Below are positions 54,768-55,000 of a stretch of DNA of 55,000 nt, piece by piece (positions within the stretch are counted from its first letter, which is position 1; each line of letters starts with the position of its first letter). The stretch spans positions 1 through 55,000 of the forward strand of contig CAJNDS010000213.1 in NCBI GenBank assembly GCA_905221605.1, given 5' to 3'. The notes beneath the pieces were generated by a model. The model did not search any database, was not told where the DNA came from, and saw only the letters and a list, made by a program, of their open reading frames with translations. This DNA is from Symbiodinium natans (Eukaryota; Sar; Dinophyceae; Suessiales; Symbiodiniaceae). Position numbers and translations under genes: made by a program.

Positions 54768-55000
54768 CTCCCCTTAACCCCCAAAAAAACCTGGAGCTGG
54801 CACGGCAAGTAAGCATGCTGGCATGCTAGGGAGCTCTCTTCCCTGCAATGCCAACTGGCCAGTCACTGCGGCGTATGCCGCAAAAAGGGCTTAGGGTTTA
54901 GGGTTTAGGGTTTAGGGTTTAGAGACCTCCAAAGGAAGGTACACCCAAACCCACTTTGAAGGCTGCAGGAAGCATATGGGCATTTCCCACACTACGGGCC

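Noticed and set aside
1-55000. tRNA or rRNA genes
   Set aside because: I looked for cloverleaf and conserved rRNA strings while reading and saw none; the only tRNA-like match is the primer site at 21699.

Overview
The window looks like nuclear DNA of a dinoflagellate, probably of the Symbiodiniaceae type. Four observations support this. TTTAGGG, the plant/alveolate-type telomere repeat, is everywhere. Coding DNA is GC-rich and cut into very small exons. The best splice models need GC and GA donors as well as GT, as known from dinoflagellates. A Ty1/copia-like element carries a near-copy of the dinoflagellate spliced-leader core in its LTRs. I found no rRNA, tRNA or CRISPR array. The left edge is G-strand telomere repeat, the wrong polarity for a left chromosome end, so all arrays here are interstitial.

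The main result is that most of the window is a fine mosaic: blocks of 30-160 bp of protein-like sequence alternate with more than 80 blocks of TTTAGGG/CCCTAAA or variants. Read as genes, the blocks behave as exons and the telomeric arrays lie in the introns. The best model (675-6662, minus strand, 17 exons, 465 codons) keeps reading phase across 16 introns, of which 15 contain telomere-like repeat; none lies in an exon. Some introns are almost wholly telomeric, and the repeat itself supplies the splice sites: GTTTAGGG as donor, TTTAG as acceptor. Shorter models of the same kind are at 7110-8870 (+), 14103-14658 (-), 16455-16668 (+), 37145-37260 (+), 40447-40733 (+), 44290-47149 (-) and 51625-51781 (-). 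These models were made by eye, without RNA evidence. No product was recognised.

21249-27192 is a complete-looking LTR retrotransposon: 450-bp LTRs that look identical, a 5-bp target duplication, a primer site matching the anticodon arm of initiator tRNA-Met, a polypurine tract, and one 1600-codon ORF that starts inside the 5' LTR. It encodes Gag (coiled coil, CCCH finger), protease, an RT remnant and RNase H; integrase and the RT catalytic core are missing. It contains no telomeric repeat.

27-36 kb adds simple repeats: a TATTAC array, an AT-rich degenerate repeat field, GC-rich minisatellites with poly-T, and long CCCTAAA/CCCTATAAA arrays. At 41.75-42.17 kb a very AT-rich island interrupts the GC-rich background. 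At 44.9-47.05 kb a 375-bp tandem array proves to be amplified exon/intron sequence of the neighbouring gene. Several short inverted-repeat (MITE-like) families recur across the window, and two copies hold telomeric inserts.
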